Positions 5,825 to 14,380 of a stretch of 20,657 nucleotides of DNA are shown piece by piece (the stretch's first letter is position 1; every line of letters starts with the position of its first letter). Made by a program: the position numbers and the translations under genes. Below the pieces are notes generated by a model. It was not told the origin of the DNA. It saw only the letters and a list, made by a program, of their open reading frames with translations, and made no database searches. The DNA lies in assembly GCA_014381795.1 (NCBI GenBank), contig JACNKY010000248.1:1-20657 (forward strand), written 5' to 3'. The DNA is from Pseudomonadota bacterium. GTDB lineage: Bacteria; SAR324; NAC60-12.

Positions 5825-8617
5825 TCAATGCGCATCAAGCCAAGTTTCGCCTTTACCGATTTCCACCAGCAGAGGCACCTCAAGTCCAACCACATTTTCC
5901 ATTGTCTGTTTCACAATTTCACAAAGTTCATCCACTTCTTCCCTCAACGCGTCAAAGACAAGTTCATCGTGCACAGTCAGGATCATTTTTGATTTCAGCT
6001 GTTTTTCATTGAGCCGTCTATCAACCGCAATCATGGCCAACTTGATAATTTCCGCAGCTGAACCCTGGATGGGAGTGTTGATCGCGGCTCCTTCGGCCAT
6101 ACGCTTCAAGAGGCCTTTTCCGTTAATGTCCGGAAGATAGCGTCTTCTGCCGAACAATGTTTCTGTAAAACCTTCTTTACGCGCCTGTTCCAGAAAACGT
6201 TCCTGCAAAGCATGAATGGTACTGTATTTTGCAAAATAACGTTCAATAAATTCTTTTGCTTCAACTTTGGAGGTCTTAGTGACAATTGAAAGACGCTCCG
6301 TACCCATTCGATAAATCAACCCAAAATTAACTTCTTTGGCTCGGGAACGCATTTCACGGCTTACGTCTTTCTCCGGAACACTAAAAATAGCTGAAGCCGT
6401 CAAGGCGTGAATATCAAGGTTGCGCCGATATGCGTCCATGAAAGTTGGATCCTTGGAATAATGCGCCACCACGCGTAATTCGATTTGACTATAATCCGCA
6501 GAAACCAGGATATTTTCTTTTCCGGAAGAAATGAAAGCACGTCGGATTCGGCGTCCTTCGCTGGTGCGGACCGGAATGTTTTGCAGGTTTGGATTTTCGG
6601 ATGAAAGCCGCCCCGTCGCAGTTCCGGTTTGCCGGAAAGTCGAATGAATACAGCCGCTTGCTTGATGAACGTAGGTCGGCAGTTGATCAACATAGGTGTT
6701 TTTAAGTTTGTTTATGGTACGATAATCCAGAATGGTACGAGGCAATTCGTCTTCAGCAATTTTTTCCAATGATTCTTCGTCGGTTGACATACGGTTGCCC
6801 AACTTTATTTTTTTGGGTTTGACCTTGTAACGCTCATGCAAACGCAGTTTTTCGTAGAGGATATTTTGCAACTCAATTACAGAATTTGGATTAAATTCTT
6901 CGCCGGCCAAAGTCATAATTTTTTGACGCAATTCAGTTAAACGTTCTTCAAATTCAAGTGAGATTTTTGACATCACCTCCACATCAAGACGGATACCGGA
7001 CTGTTCCAGCTTTGCTAAAGTTACGGCTAGTGGTATTTCGATATTCCGGAAAGCTGCTTCCATTCCTGTCTGCTTCATTTGTGCTTCCAACTGCAGGTGC
7101 AGACGTAAAATGATCGAAGCATTTTCACAGTACTGAACGTATTCGTTTTGATCCTCAATGTCCTCTTCGTAAAACATTGATAACTGACTTTCCTTTTGCA
7201 GAGTCTCAGCAGAGTCTAGAGGTTCTCTACGTAAATTTAGTTTACGGCCAAGCAGAAAATCAAGATCATAGCGTCTTGCCAGCGGGTCTGCCATGTGACC
7301 GGCAAGCATTACATCTGAGCAGATTCCTTTTAACTCGATACCGAGATTTGTACATAGCTGGACAGCTTTCTTCAGACCATGAAAAATTTTCGGATTATCA
7401 GTAGATTCAAACACTTTTTTGACTTCTGCAAACATCTCACCCTGCTTTGCCGCGGATTGACTCAAATCAAGATAGATACCACGTTCCGGATTAGCGCAAA
7501 GCGCGAGTCCCTCAAGTTTTAAATCCAACTGATGCTCACCCTTGATATTCAAAGCAATTGCCAAATCCTCTCCCGCGGATAATTCCCGCAAATACCCACT
7601 CAACTGTTCAGGAGTTTCAATTTTATCACAGCCAAGTTCGAGAACATCACGCTCGTTTTCCACATTTTGCGAAAACTCTGACTCCTGCTCTTTAAGCTCT
7701 GAAACCTCTACTTTTTGTGCTGGTACATTAGCTGAACTCGCAGATTTACTCTCCCTTTTTTTCAGCAGACGATTGAGCAGAGTATTGAATTCAAGTTCCT
7801 CAAGCAAAGCAAATAATTCTGGATTATTATATAAATCTGTTTCTCCCAAATGAACTGCATCAAGCTCAACCGGAAGCGGAACATGGCAGTCAATTGTAGC
7901 AAGTTCCCTAGAAAGGAGTGCACTTGCGTGTCCGGATGCTAATTTTTCTTTAAGGCTTTTTCCGTTAATTTTATCCAGATTTTCATAAATTGTTTCGATG
8001 TTGTCATACTCTCCAATTAACTTCATGGCGGTTTTTTCACCCACTCCACGGACACCAGGAATGTTGTCAGAGGCATCTCCCATCAATCCCAGCATTTCAA
8101 TTACCTGCTTCGGAGCACAACCGAATTTTTCAAGGACTCCCGGAATTCCAATCAGTTCGTTTCGATGATTGAGCATCTCTATTTTTTCAGTTATCAACTG
8201 CATAAAATCTTTGTCGCTGGTAACCATCACACCTTCTATTTCTGCTTCATGACAAAGCCTCATCAGTGTCCCGACAATATCGTCCGCCTCATATCCCGGC
8301 ATTTTCAAATAAGGTAAATTAAGAGATTCCACCAATTTTGGCAGATAGGGGAGTTGCTCAACCAGATCTTCCGGCATTTTTTCACGTGTTGCTTTATATT
8401 CAGGATATTTTTTATGACGAAAAGTCGGTTCAGATGAATCGGTCGCAACTGCTAAATAATCCGGCTTTTCATCTTCAATAATCTTTATCAACTGCATTAT
8501 AAAACTTCTAACTCCACTGGTGTTCAAACCTTTAGAATTGATGAGTGGGGTACGGATCATTGCAAAATAACCGCGGTACAGTACTGCCATGGAGTCAACT
8601 GCGAATAGTCTTGGCAT
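5825..8617 (-). CDS. polA: DNA polymerase I, proofreading-deficient type
   Basis: The 930-residue enzyme fills gaps and removes RNA primers in replication and repair. The 5' nuclease (about 1-290) keeps its metal-binding acids: FAVDS near residue 8, YEADD, SDKD and GDASDNIPG. The middle exonuclease fold (about 330-505) has lost its catalytic residues: the E. coli DTE site (Asp355/Glu357) reads ALN at 355-357, the Asp424 position is Ala418 in HGLKKAVQL, and the EDA of exo III is ENA (Asn499). The polymerase (about 510-930) keeps motif A DYSQIELR with Asp708, the O-helix lysine and phenylalanine (Lys761, Phe765) and motif C VHDE with Asp884. The O-helix has Arg770 where glycine is usual. The ATG at 8617 gives a typical N-terminus and has no Shine-Dalgarno site. 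The gene is divergent from the barrel protein gene. Confidence 0.97.
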   Translation of the reverse strand: MPRLFAVDSMAVLYRGYFAMIRTPLINSKGLNTSGVRSFIMQLIKIIEDEKPDYLAVATDSSEPTFRHKKYPEYKATREKMPEDLVEQLPYLPKLVESLNLPYLKMPGYEADDIVGTLMRLCHEAEIEGVMVTSDKDFMQLITEKIEMLNHRNELIGIPGVLEKFGCAPKQVIEMLGLMGDASDNIPGVRGVGEKTAMKLIGEYDNIETIYENLDKINGKSLKEKLASGHASALLSRELATIDCHVPLPVELDAVHLGETDLYNNPELFALLEELEFNTLLNRLLKKRESKSASSANVPAQKVEVSELKEQESEFSQNVENERDVLELGCDKIETPEQLSGYLRELSAGEDLAIALNIKGEHQLDLKLEGLALCANPERGIYLDLSQSAAKQGEMFAEVKKVFESTDNPKIFHGLKKAVQLCTNLGIELKGICSDVMLAGHMADPLARRYDLDFLLGRKLNLRREPLDSAETLQKESQLSMFYEEDIEDQNEYVQYCENASIILRLHLQLEAQMKQTGMEAAFRNIEIPLAVTLAKLEQSGIRLDVEVMSKISLEFEERLTELRQKIMTLAGEEFNPNSVIELQNILYEKLRLHERYKVKPKKIKLGNRMSTDEESLEKIAEDELPRTILDYRTINKLKNTYVDQLPTYVHQASGCIHSTFRQTGTATGRLSSENPNLQNIPVRTSEGRRIRRAFISSGKENILVSADYSQIELRVVAHYSKDPTFMDAYRRNLDIHALTASAIFSVPEKDVSREMRSRAKEVNFGLIYRMGTERLSIVTKTSKVEAKEFIERYFAKYSTIHALQERFLEQARKEGFTETLFGRRRYLPDINGKGLLKRMAEGAAINTPIQGSAAEIIKLAMIAVDRRLNEKQLKSKMILTVHDELVFDALREEVDELCEIVKQTMENVVGLEVPLLVEIGKGETWLDAH

Positions 8618-8783
8618 AATTAATTGAAGATTTAAGGATAAGTGAATAAACTAAAAGGTACAAAGTCCAGATACAGGATACTGTTTACTACAGAAAGTAT
8701 TATTTGCACAAAGGGTGCATCTAACAACGAGATGATTTTTAGTAATAAATATTTGTATTTAGCAACTGCAGTAATTTGTCAAT
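8618..8783. promoter_or_regulatory. Divergent intergenic region of polA and the barrel gene
   Basis: These 166 A+T-rich bases must hold the start signals of both divergent genes. A short inverted repeat, TGCAC-5 bases-GTGCA at 8705-8719, is a possible operator. A TTGACA on the minus strand (8782-8777) matches the -35 consensus exactly, but no good -10 follows at 16-18 bases. No promoter can be fixed by eye on either strand. Confidence 0.3.
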
Positions 8784-9971
8784 ATGTCACGCTTACGCTA
8801 CCACATCCGTAATTTTTTTGTCGCAATTATCTTGCTGACGCTGGGATGCGTTTACACGCTCCAAGCCCAGACCGGAGAGTTACGTAGACCCGTACAGGGT
8901 GTCCGGAACTTAGGTATGGGGAATACCGGTATTGCGCTGAGTTTTGACGAAAATGCACTGTTTTACAACCCAGCAGGACTGGCGAGTGTTGATTCTATTT
9001 TGGTTGGTTTTCCATTTTTAATGGAAATTTCAGATGATTCGATCAGTATCATCAGTGAAATCGCGAAACTAAGCGGTGATTCAACAACTGCGGATGTAGT
9101 TGCCTTACTAATGGGGAAACGTGTTCATTTCCGGAGTTTAACTGATTTAAACATGATTTTGCCCTTTGGTGAGTTGATGACTTTCGGTGCCGCCAGCGGT
9201 TTAGAAACACAGATTGATTTTGGGGTTAGAAATCCTGTTTCTGTTGAAATTGATTTCGGTTTTCGTCTGGATAGGATTCAAAACTTTGGATTTGCCATGC
9301 CTGTTGCACGAGGTCGCTGGCTGGTGGGTGCAGGAGTTGAAACTATTGAGCGTTGTGATATCCCGTTAAAAACCGCTACATTCGGCGACGTACTAAGCAG
9401 CTCCAATATCAGCAACTCTTTCGGAAGTTGCAAACTCACAGATCTAAAGCGCGCGCAAACTTTTAATTTCGGTTTTCAACAACGTCTTGAAACTGCTTCG
9501 GCCTTAAAGATGACCTGGGGTATGACGGCCGACAATATAGGCGGTCTAAAATTCAACCGTTCAGACAATGAAACCAGTCCTGCGGATCAAAATACGGAAT
9601 ACAGTGTGGGTGTTTCATGGCAACCTTCCTGGGGACCGGTGCGATTACTCTACGCAGTAGATATCCGTGACTTTACCCTCGAACATGCTGATGACACCTA
9701 TTGCCGTACCAGAAGCGGTACTGATTGTCTTTGGAAACGTTTGCACATAGGAACTGAAATTGGAATTTTTCCAATAGATTCCGGTGCAAGTACATTTGCG
9801 GTTCGTGCTGGATTCAATCAAGGTTATTTTACTTATGGATTTGAGTTAAATCCGTTCATATTTTTTCGCGGACTCAACATTCAATATGCGGTTTATAAGA
9901 CAGAAACTGGAAGCCAGATCGGTGACCGTCCGGATAAACGTAAAGTATTTCAACTGAATTTCGGATTTTAG
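8784..9971 (+). CDS. Outer-membrane beta-barrel protein, PorV/UPF0164-like
   Basis: The 395-residue protein has a signal peptide (basic MSRLRYHIRNFF, hydrophobic core 13-24, probable signal peptidase I cut after LQAQ near residue 30). The mature start carries VRNLGMGNTGIA and ENALFYNPAGLAS, the signature of PorV/UPF0164/FadL-related barrels, where the N-terminus plugs or lines the barrel. Alternating strands with aromatic girdles follow, and the chain ends in QLNFGF, a C-terminal phenylalanine typical of BAM-inserted proteins. Four cysteines in the mature part, including a pair in one probable surface loop (TYCRTRSGTDC), could form disulfides. PorV helps surface delivery of secreted proteins in Bacteroidota, but the role here is unknown. 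It ends 2 bases before the lipoprotein start, so the two are coupled. No Shine-Dalgarno site precedes the ATG. Confidence 0.75.
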   Translation: MSRLRYHIRNFFVAIILLTLGCVYTLQAQTGELRRPVQGVRNLGMGNTGIALSFDENALFYNPAGLASVDSILVGFPFLMEISDDSISIISEIAKLSGDSTTADVVALLMGKRVHFRSLTDLNMILPFGELMTFGAASGLETQIDFGVRNPVSVEIDFGFRLDRIQNFGFAMPVARGRWLVGAGVETIERCDIPLKTATFGDVLSSSNISNSFGSCKLTDLKRAQTFNFGFQQRLETASALKMTWGMTADNIGGLKFNRSDNETSPADQNTEYSVGVSWQPSWGPVRLLYAVDIRDFTLEHADDTYCRTRSGTDCLWKRLHIGTEIGIFPIDSGASTFAVRAGFNQGYFTYGFELNPFIFFRGLNIQYAVYKTETGSQIGDRPDKRKVFQLNFGF

Positions 9972-9973
9972 CT

Positions 9974-10930
9974 ATGAAAAAACATCATTTGAAAAAGTTG
10001 AAATATCTGCAACTGTTAACACGATTGCAAATATATTTAGTAATTTTTGTTGCTCTTTCGGCTTGTGGTGATTTGGTGAAAGAGTCTGACAGTGGTGCTT
10101 GTGATAGTGCTATAGACGCCCGAAATTACGATAAAGCATTATCCGTTTGTACTTCAAGAAAAGACAAAGCCTCCGCTTACATGGGTAAGGCAGGTTATGA
10201 TATCGTGAATCTGCTTAAATCATCCAGTACTACCACATCGGCCTACACTGCACCATCAGGAGTTAGTTTAGGCACCGACGATGTTACAGGAGCATCCATA
10301 TTAAATATTCTCCAGTTAAGTGTATCGGTTATCGCTGATGATACAAATCGTGCAACAGCAATCACGAGTGCAAAAAATAATCTTGATAGCGCTTCCGCCT
10401 TGTTGCATCCTTATCTGAGTGATAACAGTTCTCCCTTAACTATTGATGAAATTTTTCTTAATACATTCGCTCTTTCATTCGCAATGCAGTTGGAGCAGAT
10501 TATTATTTATGACAATGCCACAACGAGTTCAAGCGGAATCCCTAGCGGAAATCCACTGGCATGTGCTGAGGTTAGCGGTGCGGATGGTACGGATGCAGCT
10601 GCAATGCTGAAGGCAATGGATGGTCATCTCTGGGCTTCAGAGCGTGACGGAATGCAGTGCGGTCGTATGAAAGTCGCAATCGAAGGGCTTAGTGGAAGTG
10701 ATCAAGCCGCGGTTTTAATTGAGTTAGCCACCTGGGCAAGTGCGGGGGGGCTGTTACCAACTGCAATCCGCACTGCGGTATGCGACCCGCTTGTCTCTAT
10801 GACAACTTATCTAGGTAAACTTACTGATAGTGTAAGCAAACTTACACTTTCCGGTGACAACACAAAGGCAATCACAGATTCCCAGACTTCCTCAGACACA
10901 TTACTGAAAACTGTTGGTTGTAAAGAGTGA
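9974..10930 (+). CDS. Cysteine-rich lipoprotein of unknown function
   Basis: A 318-residue secreted lipoprotein: basic N-terminus, hydrophobic segment about 18-30, lipobox LSAC with lipid-modified Cys31, followed by Gly, so it is not marked for inner-membrane retention by the Asp+2 rule. Six further cysteines (Cys43, Cys59 and four more, the last three residues from the end) could form three disulfides. Residues 43-80 (ARNYDKALSVC, KASAYMGKAGYDIV) look like a TPR-type helical hairpin; the rest is Ser/Thr/Ala-rich and helical. I do not recognise a named family. The ATG lies 2 bases past the barrel gene's stop, without a Shine-Dalgarno site, so translation is probably coupled. A joint outer-membrane function is inferred only from this arrangement. 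Confidence 0.72.
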   Translation: MKKHHLKKLKYLQLLTRLQIYLVIFVALSACGDLVKESDSGACDSAIDARNYDKALSVCTSRKDKASAYMGKAGYDIVNLLKSSSTTTSAYTAPSGVSLGTDDVTGASILNILQLSVSVIADDTNRATAITSAKNNLDSASALLHPYLSDNSSPLTIDEIFLNTFALSFAMQLEQIIIYDNATTSSSGIPSGNPLACAEVSGADGTDAAAMLKAMDGHLWASERDGMQCGRMKVAIEGLSGSDQAAVLIELATWASAGGLLPTAIRTAVCDPLVSMTTYLGKLTDSVSKLTLSGDNTKAITDSQTSSDTLLKTVGCKE

Positions 10931-10972
10931 ACAATTCATTTGTGACGAATACTTTTAACTTCATAAATAAAT

Positions 10973-13135
10973 ATGTCAAAGTCAAAGTCAAAAACTAAAA
11001 CTCCATCTTCACCAACATTGAAAGACTGGGAAAAGCAAGCATCACGTGAATTGAAAGGTAAGGCAACTTCTTCAATTCATTGGAAAACTCCTGAAGAAAT
11101 TGAAATAAAACCACTTTATACTGCCGAGGATTTAGAAAAGCTGGGTTACACAGAAACGCTATCTGGATTTTCACCTTTCACCCGTGGACCACGCGCAACG
11201 ATGTACGCGGGTCGTCCCTGGACAATTCGTCAGTATGCTGGTTTTTCGACTGCAGAAGAATCAAACTCTTTTTATCGCAAAAATTTGGCTGCAGGTCAAA
11301 AAGGGCTCAGTGTAGCTTTTGATTTGGCAACTCACCGGGGTTATGATTCTGACCATAAACGAGTCGTTGGTGATGTTGGAAAAGCAGGCGTAGCTATTGA
11401 TTCTGTAGAGGATATGAAAATTTTATTTGATCAAATTCCACTCGATCAAATGTCAGTTTCAATGACCATGAACGGAGCTGTTTTGCCCATTTTAGCAGCA
11501 TACGTTGTTGCAGCGGAAGAGCAGGGTGTGATACAGGAACAGCTCAGCGGCACAATCCAAAACGATATCCTCAAAGAGTTCATGGTGCGCAATACATACA
11601 TCTATCCGCCGGCAGCGTCTATGCGTATCGTTGGTGACATCATTGAACACACCAGTGCACACATGCCTCGTTATAATTCAGTCAGCATCAGCGGTTACCA
11701 CATTCAGGAAGCCGGTGCGACTGCAGTGCAGGAACTGGCATTCACACTTGGAAACGGTTTAGAATATGTTCGCACCGCGATAAATCGCGGAATGACGATT
11801 GACAGTTTTGCCCCACGCCTTTCCTTCTTTTTTGGTGTAGGAATGAACTTTTATATGGAAATCGCCAAATTACGGGCTGCGCGTTTTTTATGGGCGAACC
11901 TGATAAAACAGTTTAATCCAAAAAAAGAACAGTCCGCAATGTTACGCACACATTGTCAAACATCCGGCTGGAGTCTGACAGAGCAGGATCCGTTTAATAA
12001 TATTGTCCGCACGACAATCGAAGCACTTGCCGCAACTCTTGGCGGAACGCAGTCACTACACACAAATGCCTTTGATGAAGCACTTGGGTTGCCCACCGAA
12101 ACATCCGCGAGAATTGCCCTCAACACTCAACTTATCTTACAGGAAGAAGCAGGAATTCCGCACGTAGTTGATCCCTTTGGCGGTTCCTATTTTATGGAAT
12201 CTCTGACTTCATCACTGATTAAAGAAGCGACTAAATTGCTCGATGAAATTGAAAAACTCGGCGGAATGACAAAAGCTGTTGAGTCAGGAACTCCAAAACA
12301 ACGTATCGAAGCCGCCGCTGCCCGAAGACAGGCTTTAATTGACCATGGTGAAGAGGTAATAGTCGGTGTTAACAAATATCAGGTTGAAAATGCTGAACCA
12401 GTGGAAGTTCGTGAAATAGACAATAGCGCGGTTCGTAACGCACAAATTCGGCGGCTGAAGAAAATCAAGAAAAATCGAGATTCAAACAAAGTTGATACCG
12501 CGTTAAACGCAATCAGCAATGCCGCGGAAAACGGAGAAGGTAATTTGCTAGACCTCTCAATTGAAGCAATACGTTTACGTGCGACTGTCGGAGAAATTTC
12601 TGCAGCTATGGAAAAAATTTGGGGACGCTACAACGCACCCATACATTCCATATCCGGAGTTTATGCTAATTCATTTCCGGATCAAAAAGAAATTAAGCAA
12701 GTCCGTGATGAAATCAAAGACTTTGCTAAAAAAGCAGGAAGACGTCCCAGAATTATGGTCGCAAAAATGGGACAGGATGGACATGACAGGGGTGCAAAAG
12801 TAATTGCAACTGCGTTTGCGGATTTGGGTTTTGATGTCGACATTGCCCCACTTTTTCAAACTCCGGAAGAAGTGGTCAAACAAGCCATTGAAAACGATGT
12901 ACATGTGATAGGGATATCGTCTCAGGCAGCAGGTCACAAAACTCTGATTAAACTGCTGATAGAAGTGCTGAAAAAAGAAAATTCAGAGGACATTGTCGTT
13001 GTCGCTGGAGGAGTGATTCCTCCACAGGATTATGATTTTTTAAAAGACCTAGGGGTATCCTGCATCTTTGGGCCTGGGACCCCCATTCCAGGTGCCGCGC
13101 GTGAGGTACTGGTGGCAATCGCAAATAAAGTCTGA
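10973..13135 (+). CDS. scpA: Methylmalonyl-CoA mutase, single-chain B12 enzyme
   Basis: This adenosylcobalamin enzyme interconverts methylmalonyl-CoA and succinyl-CoA, used in propionate, odd-chain fatty acid and branched amino acid breakdown. The 720-residue chain joins the substrate TIM barrel (about 40-540) and the B12 domain (about 585-720), as in E. coli ScpA and the large catalytic subunits. Seen: [16 protein letters not shown] with Tyr78, [43 protein letters not shown] with the catalytic His, and QDGHDRGAK with cobalt-ligand His604. The Tyr and its surroundings favour methylmalonyl-CoA over the isobutyryl- or ethylmalonyl-CoA relatives. A lysine/serine-rich N-terminal tail (1-17) is dispensable-looking. 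No small subunit gene is present, suggesting a homodimer. MeaB follows after 20 bases. The ATG has no Shine-Dalgarno site. Confidence 0.96.
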   Translation: MSKSKSKTKTPSSPTLKDWEKQASRELKGKATSSIHWKTPEEIEIKPLYTAEDLEKLGYTETLSGFSPFTRGPRATMYAGRPWTIRQYAGFSTAEESNSFYRKNLAAGQKGLSVAFDLATHRGYDSDHKRVVGDVGKAGVAIDSVEDMKILFDQIPLDQMSVSMTMNGAVLPILAAYVVAAEEQGVIQEQLSGTIQNDILKEFMVRNTYIYPPAASMRIVGDIIEHTSAHMPRYNSVSISGYHIQEAGATAVQELAFTLGNGLEYVRTAINRGMTIDSFAPRLSFFFGVGMNFYMEIAKLRAARFLWANLIKQFNPKKEQSAMLRTHCQTSGWSLTEQDPFNNIVRTTIEALAATLGGTQSLHTNAFDEALGLPTETSARIALNTQLILQEEAGIPHVVDPFGGSYFMESLTSSLIKEATKLLDEIEKLGGMTKAVESGTPKQRIEAAAARRQALIDHGEEVIVGVNKYQVENAEPVEVREIDNSAVRNAQIRRLKKIKKNRDSNKVDTALNAISNAAENGEGNLLDLSIEAIRLRATVGEISAAMEKIWGRYNAPIHSISGVYANSFPDQKEIKQVRDEIKDFAKKAGRRPRIMVAKMGQDGHDRGAKVIATAFADLGFDVDIAPLFQTPEEVVKQAIENDVHVIGISSQAAGHKTLIKLLIEVLKKENSEDIVVVAGGVIPPQDYDFLKDLGVSCIFGPGTPIPGAAREVLVAIANKV

Positions 13136-13155
13136 TAACAGTTCATTCCAGAAAA

Positions 13156-14142
13156 ATGGTTCAAAATAAGCTTCCCTCAAAGGCGGATATCATTAAGGGA
13201 AACCGCAGAGCAATTGCAAAAGCCATTACTTTGCTGGAAAGCACCCGTCCAGAATCTTTCGAGCATGGTCAGGTATTACTCGAATCTCTTTTGCCTCTCG
13301 CAGGGAAGGCATTGCGCATCGGAATTACTGGAGTTCCTGGGGTCGGTAAAAGTACTTTCATTGAAGCAATAGGGCTGTTTTTAATTAAGCAGGGACACCG
13401 TGTTGCCGTGCTTGCTGTTGATCCGAGCAGTCAACTTACAGGCGGAAGCATCATGGGTGACAAAACACGCATGAATGAGTTAGCACAGCATCCAGACGCG
13501 TTTATCCGGCCGTCACCGTCTTCCGGAATTCTCGGAGGAGTTGCCCGTAAAACACGAGAAACAATGTTGATCTGCGAAGCCGCGGGTTATGATGTGGTAA
13601 TCGTAGAAACCGTGGGTGTTGGACAGTCTGAAACTATGGTGGACTCAATGGTGGATTTGTTTTTGTTGCTGATGCTGCCTAACGCCGGAGACGAGTTGCA
13701 AGGTCTAAAAAAAGGTGTGCTCGAATTAGCTGATTTGGTGGTGGTCAACAAATCAGATGGCAAACAGGAATCTCTGGCCAAAACAGCTCAGTCAGAATAC
13801 AGTAAAGCCCTGCATTTGCTGCCCTCCTCAAAAAATTCATGGACACCGCAAATTTTACGCTGCAGTGCTCTTGAAAAACGTGGAATGGATAAAATTTGGG
13901 AAGCTGCTAAAAGTTTCCGGGAAACACTCCGAAATTCCGGAGAGTGGGAAAAGCAGCGCAGGAAACAAACAGGAAAATGGATGTGGTCACTGGTTGAAGA
14001 AGGTTTGCTGCTAAAATTCCGTAACCATCCTAATCTTCAAAAACAAATTTCTGAACTGGAAAAAGCAGTCGAATCCGGAAATATGCTTCCGACCACTGCC
14101 GCCACAAAATTGCTGGATTCCTGGCAGACTCATTCAAAATAG
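13156..14142 (+). CDS. meaB: MeaB/ArgK-family GTPase, mutase chaperone
   Basis: MeaB is a cytoplasmic G3E-type GTPase that binds methylmalonyl-CoA mutase, gates cofactor loading and protects it from inactivation; the E. coli homologue is ArgK/YgfD, the human one MMAA. The 328-residue length is normal. Walker A is GVPGVGKST at 59-67; the switch regions follow in AVDPSSQLTGGSIMGDKTRM and VETVGVGQSE; the guanine-specificity motif is NKSD at 198-201. The C-terminal helices (about 265-328) would form the dimerisation arm. The ATG lies 20 bases past the mutase stop with no Shine-Dalgarno site, and co-transcription is very likely. Together they are a complete mutase module, although epimerase and propionyl-CoA carboxylase genes are not in the window. 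Confidence 0.95.
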   Translation: MVQNKLPSKADIIKGNRRAIAKAITLLESTRPESFEHGQVLLESLLPLAGKALRIGITGVPGVGKSTFIEAIGLFLIKQGHRVAVLAVDPSSQLTGGSIMGDKTRMNELAQHPDAFIRPSPSSGILGGVARKTRETMLICEAAGYDVVIVETVGVGQSETMVDSMVDLFLLLMLPNAGDELQGLKKGVLELADLVVVNKSDGKQESLAKTAQSEYSKALHLLPSSKNSWTPQILRCSALEKRGMDKIWEAAKSFRETLRNSGEWEKQRRKQTGKWMWSLVEEGLLLKFRNHPNLQKQISELEKAVESGNMLPTTAATKLLDSWQTHSK

Positions 14143-14355
14143 AGTCAGGACTGCAGATCTCATCCCAAGTTTATTTCGTTATGTTGCCTTTTCTTGGATA
14201 ACATCCCAACCAGGAAAAACAAGAACTGCTAATAAATTATTAACGGTAGGAATCCGTTTTCCTCTTTTATTTTGTCTTAGTATTATATTATCATACAGAC
14301 TGTTTTGCTTAGTCGTTTGGAACAGTGACAAGCAAATCATTTTACCAGAGAGGGG

Positions 14356-14371
14356 AAATTTACGTAAATTT
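14356..14371. repeat. 16-base perfect palindrome between convergent genes
   Basis: AAATTTACGTAAATTT is a perfect palindrome lying about 10 bases beyond the comEC stop, in the 238-base gap between meaB and comEC. The form resembles a dimeric-regulator operator or an alternating A/T cruciform, but the position between two 3' ends makes promoter control unlikely. The rest of the gap shows only a weak AACGG-7-CCGTT hairpin at about 14243-14260 and no gene. Confidence 0.4.
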
Positions 14372-14380
14372 AAGAAGGAA

